Positions 50,633 through 59,338 of a stretch of DNA of 64,000 bases are shown here, piece by piece. This DNA comes from Acidimicrobiia bacterium. GTDB lineage: Bacteria; Actinomycetota; Acidimicrobiia; IMCC26256; PALSA-610. The stretch lies in NCBI GenBank assembly GCA_036271555.1, contig DATBAK010000087.1:42941-106940 (forward strand), written 5' to 3'. Both the position numbers and the translations under genes were made by a program. The stretch's first letter is position 1; every line of letters starts with the position of its first letter. A model generated the notes under the pieces. That model was given only the letters and a program-made list of their open reading frames with translations. It was not told where the DNA came from and did no database searches.

Positions 50633-50669
50633 CCGGCGGCCGGCCGATCGGTTCGCGTGCCCCGCAGCT

Positions 50670-50712
50670 GGTATGCCGTTTCTCGCGTCTGTCGAAGAAG
50701 AAGCGGCATACC
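50670..50712. terminator. Imperfect 13-bp stem-loop after ogt
   Basis: GGTATGCCGTTTC and GAAGCGGCATACC pair at 12 of 13 positions around a 17-nt loop, 38 bp after the ogt stop. There is no U-tract. It could be a terminator or a regulatory site of the downstream lipoprotein gene. Confidence 0.5.
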
Positions 50713-50769
50713 GGGGGGCGCCGGGCTGCGCGCGGCGGCGCGCTTCGTTCGGTCGGGCATGCTGGTCGG

Positions 50770-51660
50770 ATGGGGCGACGGTGGGTGGCGGCGCTGTGCG
50801 CGCTCGTCGCGTTTTGCGGCGCGTGCGCGTCGACGCACGACGCGGCGCGGCGCGGGCCGGTGTCGAGAGGCGACGGTTGGTTCGTTCCGAAACCGCTGCC
50901 GCGCGGGTGGAAGGTCGCGAGCGCGTCCGCGGCGCGCTACCGGCCGCCGGCCGTCACCAACGGCTTGTACGCGCCGGGCGGAACCGTCGCCGCGAACGGG
51001 CCCGCGCTGCTCGCCGGCGTCAGCGGCGGCGACGACGCGATGCCGCTCGGCGAGACCGGCGACTGCTCGGTCCCGGGGCTCGGGCCTGCGGTGGCGACCG
51101 GCGACCAGAACGAGCAGTGCCCGAGTCTGCGCTCCGACCGGCGCGCGTCCGGCTACGGACACCTCCATCATTTCGGCCCGTACACGACGCTGTTCTGGGA
51201 GTCGGATCTCGAAGAGGACACCGCGTACTACGTCGCGGCGCGCGGCCTCACCGACACGCAGCTCGCGCGCATCGCCCGCTCCGTGCGGTCGGGACACGCG
51301 CCGTCGATTCCGTCCACCGCGTTGCCCGCCGGCTGGAAGCGGACGGCGAGCGCACCGCCGCTCCCCCGGCAAACCCGGAGCGCACCGCTCGAAGTCGACC
51401 TCGTCGCTCCCGGCAACCGCTGGACGTATGTGCTTGCGTACCGGTTGAGCTCGGGCGCAGCCACGATCGACGAGTTCGTCGCCGGGCTGCAGCGCGCGTC
51501 ACAGAACGCGGAGCTCGGGTTCGTGAGCGCGGAGCGACACTTCGGCTCGACCACCGTGTTGGTGACCGCTCGCGCGCCGAGCGCGACGCTGGCCGCGATC
51601 GGGCGCTCGATCGTGCCGGCCGACGAGCACGAGTGGAAGCAACTCCAAGCCGCGAAGTGA
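50770..51660 (+). CDS. Hypothetical lipoprotein
   Basis: Unrecognised exported protein of 296 residues. The signal MGRRWVAALCALVAFCGAC has a lipobox-like CGAC. The mature part contains two similar halves, each starting with a PxGW segment (LPRGWKVAS and LPAGWKRTAS) and holding a VAARGLTDTQLARIARSV-type helix, so an internal duplication is likely. Two cysteines (DCSVPG, EQCPSL) may form a disulfide. The ATG at 50770 begins the signal. No function is assigned. Confidence 0.7.
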   Translation: MGRRWVAALCALVAFCGACASTHDAARRGPVSRGDGWFVPKPLPRGWKVASASAARYRPPAVTNGLYAPGGTVAANGPALLAGVSGGDDAMPLGETGDCSVPGLGPAVATGDQNEQCPSLRSDRRASGYGHLHHFGPYTTLFWESDLEEDTAYYVAARGLTDTQLARIARSVRSGHAPSIPSTALPAGWKRTASAPPLPRQTRSAPLEVDLVAPGNRWTYVLAYRLSSGAATIDEFVAGLQRASQNAELGFVSAERHFGSTTVLVTARAPSATLAAIGRSIVPADEHEWKQLQAAK

Positions 51661-51667
51661 GCGTGCG

Positions 51668-52039
51668 TCACCGGTGACGGATGCGATCGATCTGACGGCG
51701 CTCGCGCTTCGTCGGTCGCCCGCTCGACGGATCCCGCACGAAGAACGGGTCACGTTCCTCACGCGTCGGTGGCGGAGGACTGTGGTCGACGAGACACTCC
51801 GCGGCGATCGGCGCGCCGACGCGGCGGTCGATCACGCGCGCGACCTCGAGCACCCGATCACGACCGTGGGCTCGCGCGCTCACGCGATCCCCGACCCGCA
51901 CGGTCGCCGCGGGCTTGGCGGGTCGGTCGTTCACCCGCACGTGGCCGCCCCGGCACGCGTCGGTCGCCTCCGAGCGCGACTTGAAGATCCGCACCGACCA
52001 GAGCCAGCGATCGACCCGCGTCTCCTCCACGCCGGTCAT
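51668..52039 (-). CDS. S4-domain RNA-binding protein (Hsp15-like)
   Basis: Small protein of 123 residues. The S4 domain is at residues ~8-60 (RVDRWLWSVRIFKSRSEATDACRGGHVRVNDRPAKP). The C-terminal tail is Pro/Arg-rich (SPPPPTREERDPFF, RRQIDRIRHR). This is the layout of heat-shock protein 15, which binds stalled 50S subunits; the role here is inferred. The ATG at 52039 is chosen because upstream codons run into a large hairpin (52068-52111). Confidence 0.85.
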   Translation of the reverse strand: MTGVEETRVDRWLWSVRIFKSRSEATDACRGGHVRVNDRPAKPAATVRVGDRVSARAHGRDRVLEVARVIDRRVGAPIAAECLVDHSPPPPTREERDPFFVRDPSSGRPTKRERRQIDRIRHR

Positions 52040-52067
52040 CGTCGCGCGCGGGACTCCCGCCGGTCCT

Positions 52068-52111
52068 GTGGTACTGCGTTGCCCGGCTATACGCCGGCAA
52101 CGCAGTACCAC
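52068..52111. terminator. Strong 16-bp perfect hairpin
   Basis: GTGGTACTGCGTTGCC and its exact complement flank a 12-nt loop that itself contains a GGC/GCC pair. It lies between the end of the NuoF-like gene (52130) and the start of the S4 gene (52039), both minus-strand. Terminator is the simplest role, but there is no U-run, and a mobile hairpin element is possible. Confidence 0.6.
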
Positions 52112-52129
52112 TGAGATGAGGGAGGGGCG

Positions 52130-53605
52130 CTAGAAGCGGTCGACCGGGAGCTGGCCGGAGTCGACGGCGTCGAAGGTCCAGTCGGGCTGCTTCTCGCGGT
52201 GGTGCTGGTCGTACGTCGCGACATCGCCCGCGATGTCGACGAGCTCGGCGATCAGCTCCTGCGGTGCGCCGGGCACGTCGACCGCCGCGTGCGCGGCGAA
52301 CGCGTCCGCGAACTGCTCGCGGATGCTGCCCACGACGACCTGCTGCTGGGTCGCGAGATTGCAGCGCGCGCCGAACGCGACGCTCGCGAGCCGGCGGTCG
52401 ACGAGCGCAAGGTCGTCGTCGTGCGCCTCCGACGCGCGCAACCGGTCGAGCGCGCCGCTGATCGCGACGCCGTCGAGCTTGCACGGCGTGCACTGACCAC
52501 ACGACTCGACCGCGAGGAAGCGAGAGACCGCCTGCGCGACCGCGACCATGTCGGTCGCATCGTCGAAGACGATGAAACCGGCGGTGCCGAGACCCGACCC
52601 GATGTCGCGCATCGCCTCGTACGTGAGCGGTGTGTCGAACTGCGACGCGAGCACGATCGGGTTCGCAACACCCGACACCGCGGCAACGAGCGACCGTCCG
52701 TCGAGCGCGCCCCCGCCGATCTGCTCGATGATCTCCGCGAGCGTCGTTCCCATCGCGACCTCCGCGACGCCCGCGCGCTTCGTGCGGCCCGTGATCGTGC
52801 ACACGATCGTGCCCGGCGACTCGTCGGTGCCGACCTCGCGGAACCAGTCCGCGCCTTCCGCGAGGATGGCCGGGAGGTTCGCCATCGTCTCGACGTTGTC
52901 GACGAGCGCCGGCGCGACCGGCAGATCCTCGTCGGGCGCCGCCATCTCCACGGCCGCGGACCACTCGACGTGCCCGCCCGGATGGAGCGGGACGTCGTCG
53001 ATCCCCCGTCGCCACGGCGGCGCGATGCGCGGGAACGGACCGCGCCCGTCGAGCACCTCGAGCAGCGCGGTCTCCTCGCCGTAGAGGTACGCGCTCGGAC
53101 CGGCGTGCACGGTGATCTCGACATCCTTCGCCCATCCCGCGGCGACGATCTCGGCGACGGCGCGCTGCAAGCGCTCGACCTCGCGCGTGAACGACGCCTT
53201 CGTCGCGATCACGATGCGCTCGGCCGCGACCGCGTCGGCCGCGATCAGCGCGCCCTCGACGACGCGGTACGGGTTGGCGCGAATGAGCGCCCGGTCCTTG
53301 AACGACCCGGGCTCGCCTTCGGCCCCGTTGACGACGACGACCGCCGGCTCGTCGGGGGCTTCGTACGACGCGACCGTGCGCCACTTCCGACCGGTCGGGA
53401 ACCCGGCACCGCCGCGGCCGCGCAGTCCCGAAGCGTCGACCTCGTCGATGACGCCCGCGACACCGAGGCGGCGCGCGGCATCGAGCCCGCGACCACCGCC
53501 GATCGCCAGGTACGCGTCGAGGTCGCCGACTGGGTTCGCGTCGAGGACGCGGGGTTGGTCGAGCACGGCACCGTCCTTCCCGAAGGCCTTCGGGATCAGT
53601 CCCAC
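52130..53605 (-). CDS. Orphan NuoF-like FMN/iron-sulfur NADH dehydrogenase subunit
   Basis: Flavoprotein of 491 residues resembling complex I subunit F. It has the FMN/NADH glycine motif RGRGGAGFPTGRKW, NGAEGEPGSFKDR, YLYGEETALLE and the 4Fe-4S ligands C-x2-C-x2-C in ESCGQCTPCK plus a later Cys in GARCNLAT. No NuoE or other Nuo genes lie nearby, so it probably feeds NADH electrons to a ferredoxin-like partner. The GTG at 53605 is chosen; the frame continues over the divergent GH15 start, which argues against a longer protein. Confidence 0.85.
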   Translation of the reverse strand: MGLIPKAFGKDGAVLDQPRVLDANPVGDLDAYLAIGGGRGLDAARRLGVAGVIDEVDASGLRGRGGAGFPTGRKWRTVASYEAPDEPAVVVVNGAEGEPGSFKDRALIRANPYRVVEGALIAADAVAAERIVIATKASFTREVERLQRAVAEIVAAGWAKDVEITVHAGPSAYLYGEETALLEVLDGRGPFPRIAPPWRRGIDDVPLHPGGHVEWSAAVEMAAPDEDLPVAPALVDNVETMANLPAILAEGADWFREVGTDESPGTIVCTITGRTKRAGVAEVAMGTTLAEIIEQIGGGALDGRSLVAAVSGVANPIVLASQFDTPLTYEAMRDIGSGLGTAGFIVFDDATDMVAVAQAVSRFLAVESCGQCTPCKLDGVAISGALDRLRASEAHDDDLALVDRRLASVAFGARCNLATQQQVVVGSIREQFADAFAAHAAVDVPGAPQELIAELVDIAGDVATYDQHHREKQPDWTFDAVDSGQLPVDRF

Positions 53606-53678
53606 CGAGGCATCCCGACCGTATCGTGGACCGGCCCATCCAGCGCCACCCGGGTAGCGCGGGTATAGACCAACGCTC

Positions 53679-55526
53679 GTGAGCCGCGATCCGTATCCCT
53701 CGATCGGTGAATACGCGTTCCTCTCCGACTGCCACTCGGTCGCGCTGGTCTCGCGGGCCGGCAGCATCGACTGGTGCTGCATGCCGCGCCTCGACGTCGG
53801 CAGCATGTTCGGCCGCATCCTCGACTGGGAGCGCGGTGGGTTCTGCTGGATCCGGCCGACGGCCGATCACGAGATCCAGCGCAACTACGTCGACGACTCG
53901 CTCGTGCTCGAGACGCAGTTCCGCACGCGCGGCGCGGAAGGTCGCCTCTTCGACTGCTTCGCGATGCGGCGCGGCGGCGCCACCGAACCGCGTCAACAGC
54001 TGCTGCGCATCCTCGAGGTGACACGCGGCCAGATGCGCGTCCAGGTCGAGGTCTGCCCGCGGTTCGATTACGGCGAGGTGCGACCGTGGGTGCGGCGACA
54101 CGCGCCCGGCATCTTCACCGCGATCGGCGGCAACGACGCGATCCTCGTCCAGTGCGATCACGAGCTCGCGCGCATGCACGAGCACGACATCGCGGGGACC
54201 GTCTCGATCGAGGCGGGCGAGCGGCTCCGCCTCGCGATCACGTCGTACAAACCCGAGGAGATCGATGTCGACATCCCGCGGCGCGAGCGCGCGACCGAGC
54301 TCGACCGTCGCCTCGACGAGACGATCGCGTGGTGGCACGCGTGGGCGCGCAACATCGCGCGGCGCGACGTCGCCGAGGCGGCCGGCGCGCGCCGCTCCGC
54401 GATCGTGCTGAAGGCGCTCACCTACGCGCCGACGGGTGCGGTCGCGGCCGCGCCCACCACGTCGCTCCCCGAGCGCGTCGGCGGCACGCGGAACTGGGAC
54501 TACCGGTTCACGTGGATTCGCGACTCGCACTTCACGGTGCGCTCGCTCGCCGAGATCGGGGCCGAGGACGAGGCCGACGGCTTCCGCCGGTTCGTCGAGC
54601 GGAGCGCCGCGGGCTCGGCCGAGTCGTTGCAGATCATGTACGGCGTGGGCGGCGAGCGCCGGCTCACCGAGATCGAGCTCGACCTCGACGGCTACCGCGG
54701 CTCGCGCCCGGTGCGCGTCGGCAACGGCGCCGCGACCCAGCATCAGTTCGACGTGTACGGCGAGCTCCTCGACCTCGCCTGGCGCTGGCACGAGCGGGGC
54801 CAATCGCCCGACGACGACTACTGGCGGTTCCTCTGCAGCCTCGTGAACCGGGCCGCGGAGATCTGGACCCAGCCCGACGCGGGAATGTGGGAGATGCGGG
54901 GCAAGCCACGGCACTTCGTGCAGTCGAAGGCGATGTGCTGGGTCGCATTGCAGCGCGGCCTCGACCTCGCACGCGAGAGCATGCGCCGCGCACCGACGCG
55001 CAAGTGGCGCGCCGCGCGCGACGAGCTGCGCGCCACGATCGACCGGCGCGGCTACAGCAAGAAGATGGGCACGTTCGTGCAGGCGTTCGGGTCGACCGAG
55101 CTCGACGCCTCGTTGCTCCTGCTCCCCGCGTTCGACTTCGTTCCCTGGGACGACGAGCGCATGGTGCGAACGGTCGACGCGATCGGCGAGCGTCTGACTC
55201 GCGATGGTCTCGTGCTGCGCTACTCCACCGAAAGCGGCCTCGACGGTGTCGGGGGCGGCGAGGCGCCGTTCGTCGCGTGCACGTTCTGGTACGCGGAGTG
55301 TCTGGCACACCAGGGCCGCATCGACCGCGCGCGCGAAGCGTTCGACCGCGCGATGGCGGCGAGCAACGACCTCGGCCTCTTCTCCGAGGAGTACGACCCG
55401 CGCACCGGCGAGCTGCTCGGCAACTTCCCGCAGGGCCTCACGCACCTCTCGCACCTGACCGCGGCCCTCGCCATCGTCGACGCGAGCCATCCCGAGTACG
55501 CGGCCGACCGGGCGTCGCGCACGTAG
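53679..55526 (+). CDS. GH15 trehalase-like glycoside hydrolase
   Basis: Cytosolic 615-residue (alpha/alpha)6-barrel enzyme of the glucoamylase/trehalase family. It has the N-terminal SIGEYAFLSDCHSVALVSRAG beta-sandwich entry and substrate-binding NWDYRFTWIRDSHF. The candidate general acid Glu is in DAGMWEMRG and the base Glu in GLFSEEYDP. The ending FPQGLTHLSHL is typical of mycobacterial trehalase. Start GTG 53679. It should split trehalose or a related alpha-glucoside; specificity is inferred. Confidence 0.9.
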   Translation: MSRDPYPSIGEYAFLSDCHSVALVSRAGSIDWCCMPRLDVGSMFGRILDWERGGFCWIRPTADHEIQRNYVDDSLVLETQFRTRGAEGRLFDCFAMRRGGATEPRQQLLRILEVTRGQMRVQVEVCPRFDYGEVRPWVRRHAPGIFTAIGGNDAILVQCDHELARMHEHDIAGTVSIEAGERLRLAITSYKPEEIDVDIPRRERATELDRRLDETIAWWHAWARNIARRDVAEAAGARRSAIVLKALTYAPTGAVAAAPTTSLPERVGGTRNWDYRFTWIRDSHFTVRSLAEIGAEDEADGFRRFVERSAAGSAESLQIMYGVGGERRLTEIELDLDGYRGSRPVRVGNGAATQHQFDVYGELLDLAWRWHERGQSPDDDYWRFLCSLVNRAAEIWTQPDAGMWEMRGKPRHFVQSKAMCWVALQRGLDLARESMRRAPTRKWRAARDELRATIDRRGYSKKMGTFVQAFGSTELDASLLLLPAFDFVPWDDERMVRTVDAIGERLTRDGLVLRYSTESGLDGVGGGEAPFVACTFWYAECLAHQGRIDRAREAFDRAMAASNDLGLFSEEYDPRTGELLGNFPQGLTHLSHLTAALAIVDASHPEYAADRASRT

Positions 55527-55528
55527 CG

Positions 55529-56494
55529 CTACGTCTCGCGCACGACCGTCGCGGGGTCTTTGTCGTCGCGCGCTCCGAGGTACGCGGGCTGGCGAATGGA
55601 GCCGCCGGACGTCCATTCCGTGAACCGCACCTCGACGACGAGCCGGGGCTCGGCGAACACGGCACCCTTGGGCACCGCGCCGGCTGTGAACGGGCTCGAC
55701 GCGCGGCGGAGCGGCTCGAGCTGCGCGCCGAGCCGCGTGAGCTCGGCCTGCGAGAAGCCGGTGCCGACGCGGCCGGCGTAGGTCAGCGTCGGGCCGTCGT
55801 AGTAGCCGACGAGCAGCGATCCGAGCTGCCCCGCGCGCCCGGCGAGCCCGGGCATCCATCCGCCGACGACCAGCTCTTGGCGCAGCTGGAGCTTCCACTT
55901 CAACCACGTGCGCGCGCGTCGCCCCGGCTCGTAGACCGAGTCGAGTCGCTTCGCCATCAGTCCCTCGAGCGCGAACTGCTCGACGACCGCGCGCGTCGCC
56001 GAGCCGTCGCCGACTTCGTGCGGCGGCGTCTGCCAGGCGCTCCCCGTGAGCCCGAGCCCGAGCAGGAACCGCCGGCGCTCGGAGTACGGCAGCGCGATCG
56101 TCGAATGACCGTCGAGCCAGAGCAGGTCGAACAGCACGAGCACCGCGGGCAGCGCTTCGCTGAGGCGCGCGATGTCGCGCGGGGCGTCGACGTGCATGCG
56201 TCGCTGCATGAGTTGGAAGTCGGGACGCGGTCCGTCGAAGATCACGAGCTCGGCGTCGAGGACGGTGTCGGTGCCGCGCAGCGCGTCACCGAGCGCGTGC
56301 AGCTCCGGATACCGGCGCGTGATGTCGAGCCCGCGCCGGTTGACGAGCCGCAGCTGCGCGTCCTCGACGCTCGCGAGCGCGCGCACGCCATCCCACTTCA
56401 TCTCCCACGCCCACCCGTCGCCGGTCGGAGGCGCGTCCGTGGGCATCGCGAGCATCGGCTTCAGATCGCGAGGAACGCGAGGGGCGCGCGGCAC
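55529..56494 (-). CDS. ATP-dependent DNA ligase (LigC/LigD ligase-domain type)
   Basis: Ligase of 321 residues with adenylation and OB-fold domains. Motif I EMKWDGVR provides the AMP-accepting Lys (near residue 33). VLDAELVIFDG, a GLMAKRLDSVYEPGRRARTWLKWK block (motifs IV-V) and the C-terminal EPRLVVEVRFTEWT (OB) are present. No polymerase or nuclease domain is attached, so it is a stand-alone repair ligase. Start GTG 56494. It is convergent with GH15, 2 bp between stops. Confidence 0.9.
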   Translation of the reverse strand: MPRAPRVPRDLKPMLAMPTDAPPTGDGWAWEMKWDGVRALASVEDAQLRLVNRRGLDITRRYPELHALGDALRGTDTVLDAELVIFDGPRPDFQLMQRRMHVDAPRDIARLSEALPAVLVLFDLLWLDGHSTIALPYSERRRFLLGLGLTGSAWQTPPHEVGDGSATRAVVEQFALEGLMAKRLDSVYEPGRRARTWLKWKLQLRQELVVGGWMPGLAGRAGQLGSLLVGYYDGPTLTYAGRVGTGFSQAELTRLGAQLEPLRRASSPFTAGAVPKGAVFAEPRLVVEVRFTEWTSGGSIRQPAYLGARDDKDPATVVRET

Positions 56495-56576
56495 CGCCCT
56501 TCTCTACCCGATTCGTATGGGTTGTGCGTAGCGGCTCAGGTCCAACCCAGCCACCGCCGAGCCGTGCTTCGAGCGA

Positions 56577-56762
56577 TCAGTGAACGAGCCGGGCGACCAA
56601 CTCGATCGTCATCGCGACCAGGCCTCCGACGACGACCACGCGGAGCGCCAACCGCGCCCAGCGCGCACCTGGTGCGTCGCGTTGAAGTCGCAACATCGGC
56701 TGGCCGTAGGCGGGCATCGGAGGCGGCTGCACGCCGGTCGGCATCTTCGTGCGCTTCGCCAC
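56577..56762 (-). CDS. Small single-helix membrane protein
   Basis: Short protein of 61 residues. The N-terminal half is polar and Pro/Gly-rich, and the C-terminal half is one hydrophobic helix (LALRVVVVGGLVAMTIELVARLV). GTG start at 56762 with GAAGG upstream. Without homologues the coding status is uncertain; codon style fits the neighbourhood. Confidence 0.45.
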   Translation of the reverse strand: MAKRTKMPTGVQPPPMPAYGQPMLRLQRDAPGARWARLALRVVVVGGLVAMTIELVARLVH

Positions 56763-56887
56763 GCCTTCACGGTAGCCAACGCCTCGAAATCGTGGCGCTC
56801 CGGCGCGCCGAAGAAGGCGACAAGAGTCACCAATCGCAGCGCGATTCCATGCGATGAACATTGACTTTTCTCTTGATTCACGAACGT

Positions 56888-57266
56888 ATGTTCGGATGCG
56901 ATGATCAGGTGCTGGAGAGGCTGAGCGCGGCGGTGAATCGGCTGGTCGGCGTCGAAGTCGACGGGTTGTGCGACGCCGCGTTGCACGACTTGGACGCGGG
57001 GCTCGCGCTCGACGGCTTCCGCCTGACGGGTGCGACCGGCGCGCGAGCTGGTCCGACATCCATCACGTCGTGATGTGGACGATCGGCGGCGAGACGAACG
57101 TCGCGAACCTCGTGCTCGTGTGCCCCGTACCACCATCATCTGATCCACCGACGAGGCCGGCGCACCACCCTCCGACGGCTGCACGTTCAACGTGTTCGAG
57201 CCCGACGGCCAACTCCTCGGGTCTACACAGAACGCGGCCGCGTCACGCACGCGCCTGCGGCTCTGA
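56888..57266 (+). pseudogene. Decayed DUF222/HNH endonuclease (13E12-type) gene
   Basis: The first ~45 codons encode the start of a DUF222-type protein (DDQVLERLSAAVNRLVGVEV). A large internal part is then missing, and the C-terminal HNH module follows in another frame (SDIHHVVMWTIGGETNVANLVLVC). The next piece (YHHHLIHRRG) is in a second shifted frame and the tail (FNVFEPDGQLLGSTQ, ending at TGA 57264-57266) is in a third. At least three frame changes and a deletion of perhaps 300 codons make it non-functional. Confidence 0.8.
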
Positions 57267-57281
57267 GAGCGCGCCCGAGTG

Positions 57282-59270
57282 TCAGCGGGTCTTCGAGAAC
57301 CAGCGCTCGGGCGCGGCCACACCGCGGCCGTGGCGGCGCAGCCATTCGAGCGCTTCCACCGCGGGCAGCGGCCGGCTGAGCCAGTAGCCCTGCGCGAGAT
57401 CGCAGCCCATCTCCCGCAGCATCACGAGGGCCTCGGAGGTCTCGACGCCCTCGGCGACGACCTCGAGCCGCAGGCTGTGACCGAGCGCGATCGTCGTGCG
57501 CACGATCGTCGCGTCGTCGGCGTTGTCGACCATTTCGAGGACGAACGACATGTCGACCTTGATCTCGTCGACCGCGAGCTGCTGCAGGTACGCAAACGAG
57601 GAGTACCCGGTGCCGAAATCGTCGATCGAGATGCGCGCGCCGAGCGCGCGGAGGCTCTTGACGACCTCGACCGCGCGTACCGAGTCGTGCATGATCGTGC
57701 TCTCGGTGATCTCGAAGTTGAACGCGTCGTTCGGGAGCCGGTGCGCCTCGAGCAGCAGGCGCACGAGCTTCGGGAGCTCGGTGTCGTGCAGGTTCGACGC
57801 CGACAGGTTGACCGAGATCGGGAGCGCGACTCCGTCGGCGCGCCACGCCGCGCTCTGTCGCGCGGCGAGCTCGAGCACGCGCCGCGTGAGCGGGCGAACG
57901 AGACCGGTGTGCTCCGCGAGCGGCAGGAACTCGGCCGGCGCGAGCACCCCGCGCACCGGATGGTTCCAGCGCACGAGCGCCTCGAAGCCACGGATCGCGC
58001 CCGTGCGCAGCTCGAGCTGCGGCTGGTAGTAGAGCACCAGCTCGCCGGTCTCGATCGCGTGGCGCAGCTCGCCGAGCATCGTGAGCCGCGTCCGACTGCT
58101 GCTGTCCTGGTCGATCGCGAAGAGCTCCGCGCCGCTGTGCGTGCGCTTGGCGACGTACATCGCGATGTCGGCGCGCTGCATGAGCGCGGCCGCAGTCGTG
58201 CCGTGCGCGGGCGCGACCGCCACCCCGATGCTCGCATCGAGCTCGACCGGCAGGCCGTCGACGGTGATCGGCCGGCGGAACACCGACAGCGCGCGCTGCG
58301 CGGCATCGAGCGCCGCGGGCGCGGCGGTGACGGTCCGCAGCAACACGGCGAACTCGTCGCCGCCGAGTCGCGCCACGGTCGCACCGGGGATCGCGTCCTG
58401 CAACCGGCGCCCGAGTTCCTGGAGCACGATGTCGCCACAGGCGTGGCCGAGCACGTCGTTGACGTCCTTGAAGCGATCGACGTCGACGAGCAACACGGCG
58501 ACGTGCCCGCGGCGCGACTCGACTTCGCGCAACGCCTCGGTCGTCAGCTCGTCGAAGCGCGCGCGGTTCACGAGATCGGTGAGCGGATCGTGCGCGGCGA
58601 GATGCTCGTTGCGGCGCAGCTCTTTGCGAAGGCGACGCGACGCGCTCTGCACGATCCGGAACAGCGCGAGGTACAGCAGACCGAGCCCGGCGATGATGAT
58701 CACCCAGAGGTGCAGCACGTCCTCGTGGATCCCCTGCGCGATCGGCGCGTACGGCAGGTAGATCTCGAACGCGCCTTCGGGCTTGTCACCCGCGTCGAAC
58801 CGCAACGGCGTGTACACCTCGAGCAGCCGGGCGCCCGAGCCGCGGTCCTGTGTGTTCTCGTCCTCGGACAGATTGCTGACGTCCGACGCGGTCTCGCCCT
58901 CGAGCGCCTCGCGCACGTCGTCGTCGGTCGGGAACCGCCGGCCGATCAGACTCGCGTCGTCCGAGTACACGACCCGCAGGTCGCGGTTCCAGATCTTGAT
59001 GCGCGCGATGTCGTGGTTCTGGAAGCCGGCTTCGAGCGCGTTGTTCATGTAGCCGATGTCGATGGGCGTCAGCCCGTTCGCGAGCTCCCCCGAGTTCAGC
59101 CGCGGCTGCACCGCGAGCCGCGCCGCGAGCACCGCGGTCTGCCGCGCGCTCGCGAGGTTGCGGTTCGTGATCGCGTTGCCGACGCTGCGGGCAAGCACGA
59201 TGCCGAGCGCGCAGATCAGAACCGCGCTGAGAACGGCGAAACGCGACACGACGCCGAGACGACGATGCAC
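57282..59270 (-). CDS. Membrane GGDEF-EAL cyclic di-GMP protein
   Basis: Protein of 662 residues. An N-terminal helix, an extracytoplasmic sensor region (~30-180) and a second helix (WVIIIAGLGLLYLALF) precede a GGDEF domain with intact GGDEF and an EAL domain with GFEALVRW, FEITES, IDDFGTGYSS and VVAEGVET. Both activities could be present. No RxxD inhibitory site lies before the GGDEF, unlike the cyclase at 10507. Start GTG 59270. It follows the pirin gene on the same strand. Confidence 0.92.
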   Translation of the reverse strand: MHRRLGVVSRFAVLSAVLICALGIVLARSVGNAITNRNLASARQTAVLAARLAVQPRLNSGELANGLTPIDIGYMNNALEAGFQNHDIARIKIWNRDLRVVYSDDASLIGRRFPTDDDVREALEGETASDVSNLSEDENTQDRGSGARLLEVYTPLRFDAGDKPEGAFEIYLPYAPIAQGIHEDVLHLWVIIIAGLGLLYLALFRIVQSASRRLRKELRRNEHLAAHDPLTDLVNRARFDELTTEALREVESRRGHVAVLLVDVDRFKDVNDVLGHACGDIVLQELGRRLQDAIPGATVARLGGDEFAVLLRTVTAAPAALDAAQRALSVFRRPITVDGLPVELDASIGVAVAPAHGTTAAALMQRADIAMYVAKRTHSGAELFAIDQDSSSRTRLTMLGELRHAIETGELVLYYQPQLELRTGAIRGFEALVRWNHPVRGVLAPAEFLPLAEHTGLVRPLTRRVLELAARQSAAWRADGVALPISVNLSASNLHDTELPKLVRLLLEAHRLPNDAFNFEITESTIMHDSVRAVEVVKSLRALGARISIDDFGTGYSSFAYLQQLAVDEIKVDMSFVLEMVDNADDATIVRTTIALGHSLRLEVVAEGVETSEALVMLREMGCDLAQGYWLSRPLPAVEALEWLRRHGRGVAAPERWFSKTR

Positions 59271-59282
59271 CAGAGGACTCCA

Positions 59283-59300
59283 GGAGATCCGGGGATCTCC
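59283..59300. promoter_or_regulatory. 18-bp palindromic hairpin in the leader of the GGDEF-EAL gene
   Basis: GGAGATCC-GG-GGATCTCC is a perfect 8-bp-arm palindrome 13 bp upstream of the GTG start. It may be an operator, or a hairpin beside the ribosome-binding site (GGAG at 59277-59280 on the minus strand). It also follows the pirin stop, so it could act as a terminator. Confidence 0.4.
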
Positions 59301-59338
59301 TTCCTCTATCGACCCTGGTCAGAGGCCCTTGAGGGCGC

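Noticed and set aside
51858..55907. A 1349-codon minus-strand open frame
   Set aside because: It is out of frame with the NuoF-like and S4 genes and antisense to GH15; the translation is low-complexity Arg/Ala.
56577..57059. A 160-residue minus-strand protein extending the small membrane protein
   Set aside because: The upstream part is antisense to the DUF222/HNH relic and of shadow-type composition. Only the last 61 codons look protein-like.
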